Source of the DNA: Pseudomonas tructae
GTDB lineage: Bacteria > Pseudomonadota > Gammaproteobacteria > Pseudomonadales > Pseudomonadaceae
Length of the DNA stretch: 64,000 nt
Direction of reading: 5' to 3'
Assembly: GCF_004214895.1 (NCBI RefSeq)
Contig: NZ_CP035952.1
Location: 4,226,501-4,290,500, forward strand
The notes under the pieces were generated by a model. The model saw only the letters and a program-made list of their open reading frames with translations, made no database searches and was not told the origin of the DNA. This document shows positions 63,323-64,000 of this stretch, in pieces; position 1 is the stretch's first letter, and every line of letters begins with the position of its first letter. Both the position numbers and the translations under genes were made by a program.

Positions 63323-64000
63323 TTACTTGTAGATCATCTTCTTGGTCATGCCGCCGTCGACCACGAATTCCTGGCCAGTGACGAAGCCGGCATTGCGCGA
63401 CAGCAACCAGGCCACCATCGCCGCCACGTCCTCTACCGTCCCTACCCTGCCCGCCGGATGCTGGGCATGGTCGGCCTCGGTCAGGGGCTCGGCACGGCGC
63501 TGGGCCGGATCACGGGCATCGATCCAGCCAGGGCTTACCGCATTGACGCGAATCTCCGGGCCCAGGCTCATGGCCAGGGCATGGGTCAGGGCCAGCAGCC
63601 CGCCCTTGCTCGCAGCATAAGCTTCGGTGTCAGGTTCCGACTGCCCGGCGCGGGTCGACGCCAGGTTGACGATCGCCCCGCAATGGGCACGCAGGTACGG
63701 TGCACAGTGCTTGGCCAGCAGCATCGGGCCGCCGAGGTTGACCGCCAGCACCCGGTTCCAGTGCGCAAGGCTCAGGCTTTCGAGGGTGGTGTTGTGCGGG
63801 TCGGCAATCGCCGCGTTGCACACCAGGGCGTCGAGCCGGCCAAACTGGCCCAGCACTTGGGCAACGCCGGTCATCACCTGGGTTTCGTCGGCGACATCCA
63901 TGCCGACGAACCAGGCGTTGTCACCGAGCACCTTGGCCACTTTCGCGCCGCGGGCACGGTCGAGGTCGGTGAGCACCACCTGCCAGCCTTCGCTGATCAG
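63323..64000 (-). CDS. Short-chain dehydrogenase/reductase, truncated by window edge
   Basis: The open frame runs to the window edge, so the N terminus with the cofactor-binding motif is missing. What is seen contains [10 protein letters not shown] at the edge of the first Rossmann strand, the DVAD motif, [11 protein letters not shown] (NAA in place of NAG), IVNLASTRA and [16 protein letters not shown] (YxxxK), and the C-terminal [12 protein letters not shown] typical of SDRs. The start is beyond 64000. It converges with nothing: a 95-bp gap with the tRNA promoter separates it from tRNA-Val. Substrate unknown. Confidence 0.9.
   Translation of the reverse strand: MISEGWQVVLTDLDRARGAKVAKVLGDNAWFVGMDVADETQVMTGVAQVLGQFGRLDALVCNAAIADPHNTTLESLSLAHWNRVLAVNLGGPMLLAKHCAPYLRAHCGAIVNLASTRAGQSEPDTEAYAASKGGLLALTHALAMSLGPEIRVNAVSPGWIDARDPAQRRAEPLTEADHAQHPAGRVGTVEDVAAMVAWLLSRNAGFVTGQEFVVDGGMTKKMIYK

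Overview
The window is a 64 kb piece of a high-GC gammaproteobacterial chromosome, almost certainly a Pseudomonas of the P. putida group. Gene order supports this: crfX-cmpX-sigX-oprF, divergent ppsA/ppsR, the large NAD-dependent glutamate dehydrogenase, nasS-nasT near a nitrate transporter, a kinase and cobA. So do the many copies of a short REP palindrome (TCGCGGGGCAAGCCCGCTCC...) typical of that group. It is dense core chromosome with no prophage, insertion sequence, integrase or CRISPR array. The only gene with clearly foreign-looking composition is an unrecognised 464-residue ORF inside the nitrate cluster.

Layout. (1) 1-7.4 kb: nitrate assimilation. It holds nasS-nasT behind a canonical sigma-54 promoter, an unknown gene on the opposite strand, then a second sigma-54 promoter feeding a leader with two hexaloop hairpins and an overlapping terminator (NasT antitermination), the nitrate transporter, a PP2C phosphatase-kinase fusion and cobA (siroheme). 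(2) 7.4-13 kb: cell-envelope homeostasis (oprF, sigX, cmpX, crfX), a zinc/CorA transporter, rraA and an alpha/beta hydrolase. (3) 13-21.4 kb: central carbon (ppsA, its regulator ppsR, gdhB). (4) 21.8-25.6 kb: a 2-hydroxyglutarate module (GntR regulator, lhgO, MHS transporter). (5) 25.7-38 kb: the MoxR/Bat operon, sbcDC and a GST. (6) 38-43.6 kb: small secreted proteins, a lactonase-like propeller protein, and an RND permease with a YCF48-like partner. (7) 43.8-50.3 kb: a minus-strand run nadK, metallophosphatase, rhomboid protease, DUF1315, DUF2797 and pepN. (8) 50.4-62.5 kb: DUF1853, arsB, cytochrome b561, a PLP desulfhydrase, fadH, a cysteine-free nitrilase homologue with an AraC regulator, a microprotein, a lipoprotein, a chemoreceptor and an SDR. 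(9) 62.6-63.3 kb: a tRNA-Val/Asp/Asp/Asp cluster, then a truncated SDR at the window edge.

How the genes work together. NasS and NasT sense nitrate and release transcription past the leader terminator, so that transporter, kinase and cobA are made only with nitrate and under nitrogen limitation (sigma-54). The nitrate and nitrite reductases are not in this window. SigX drives oprF and is tied to the mechanosensitive-type protein CmpX. PpsR toggles PpsA activity, and the two genes are divergent around a three-armed CCGAAC repeat. The GntR gene and lhgO carry the same 15-bp sequence upstream, suggesting one repressor controls the regulator and the catabolic pair.

Items most worth a second look: the complete sigma-54 plus ANTAR leader, the unknown insert gene, the frame-shifting 26-bp duplication in cobA, the three-armed repeat at ppsA/ppsR, the nitrilase-fold protein lacking two of three catalytic residues, and the 20- and 28-residue microproteins.
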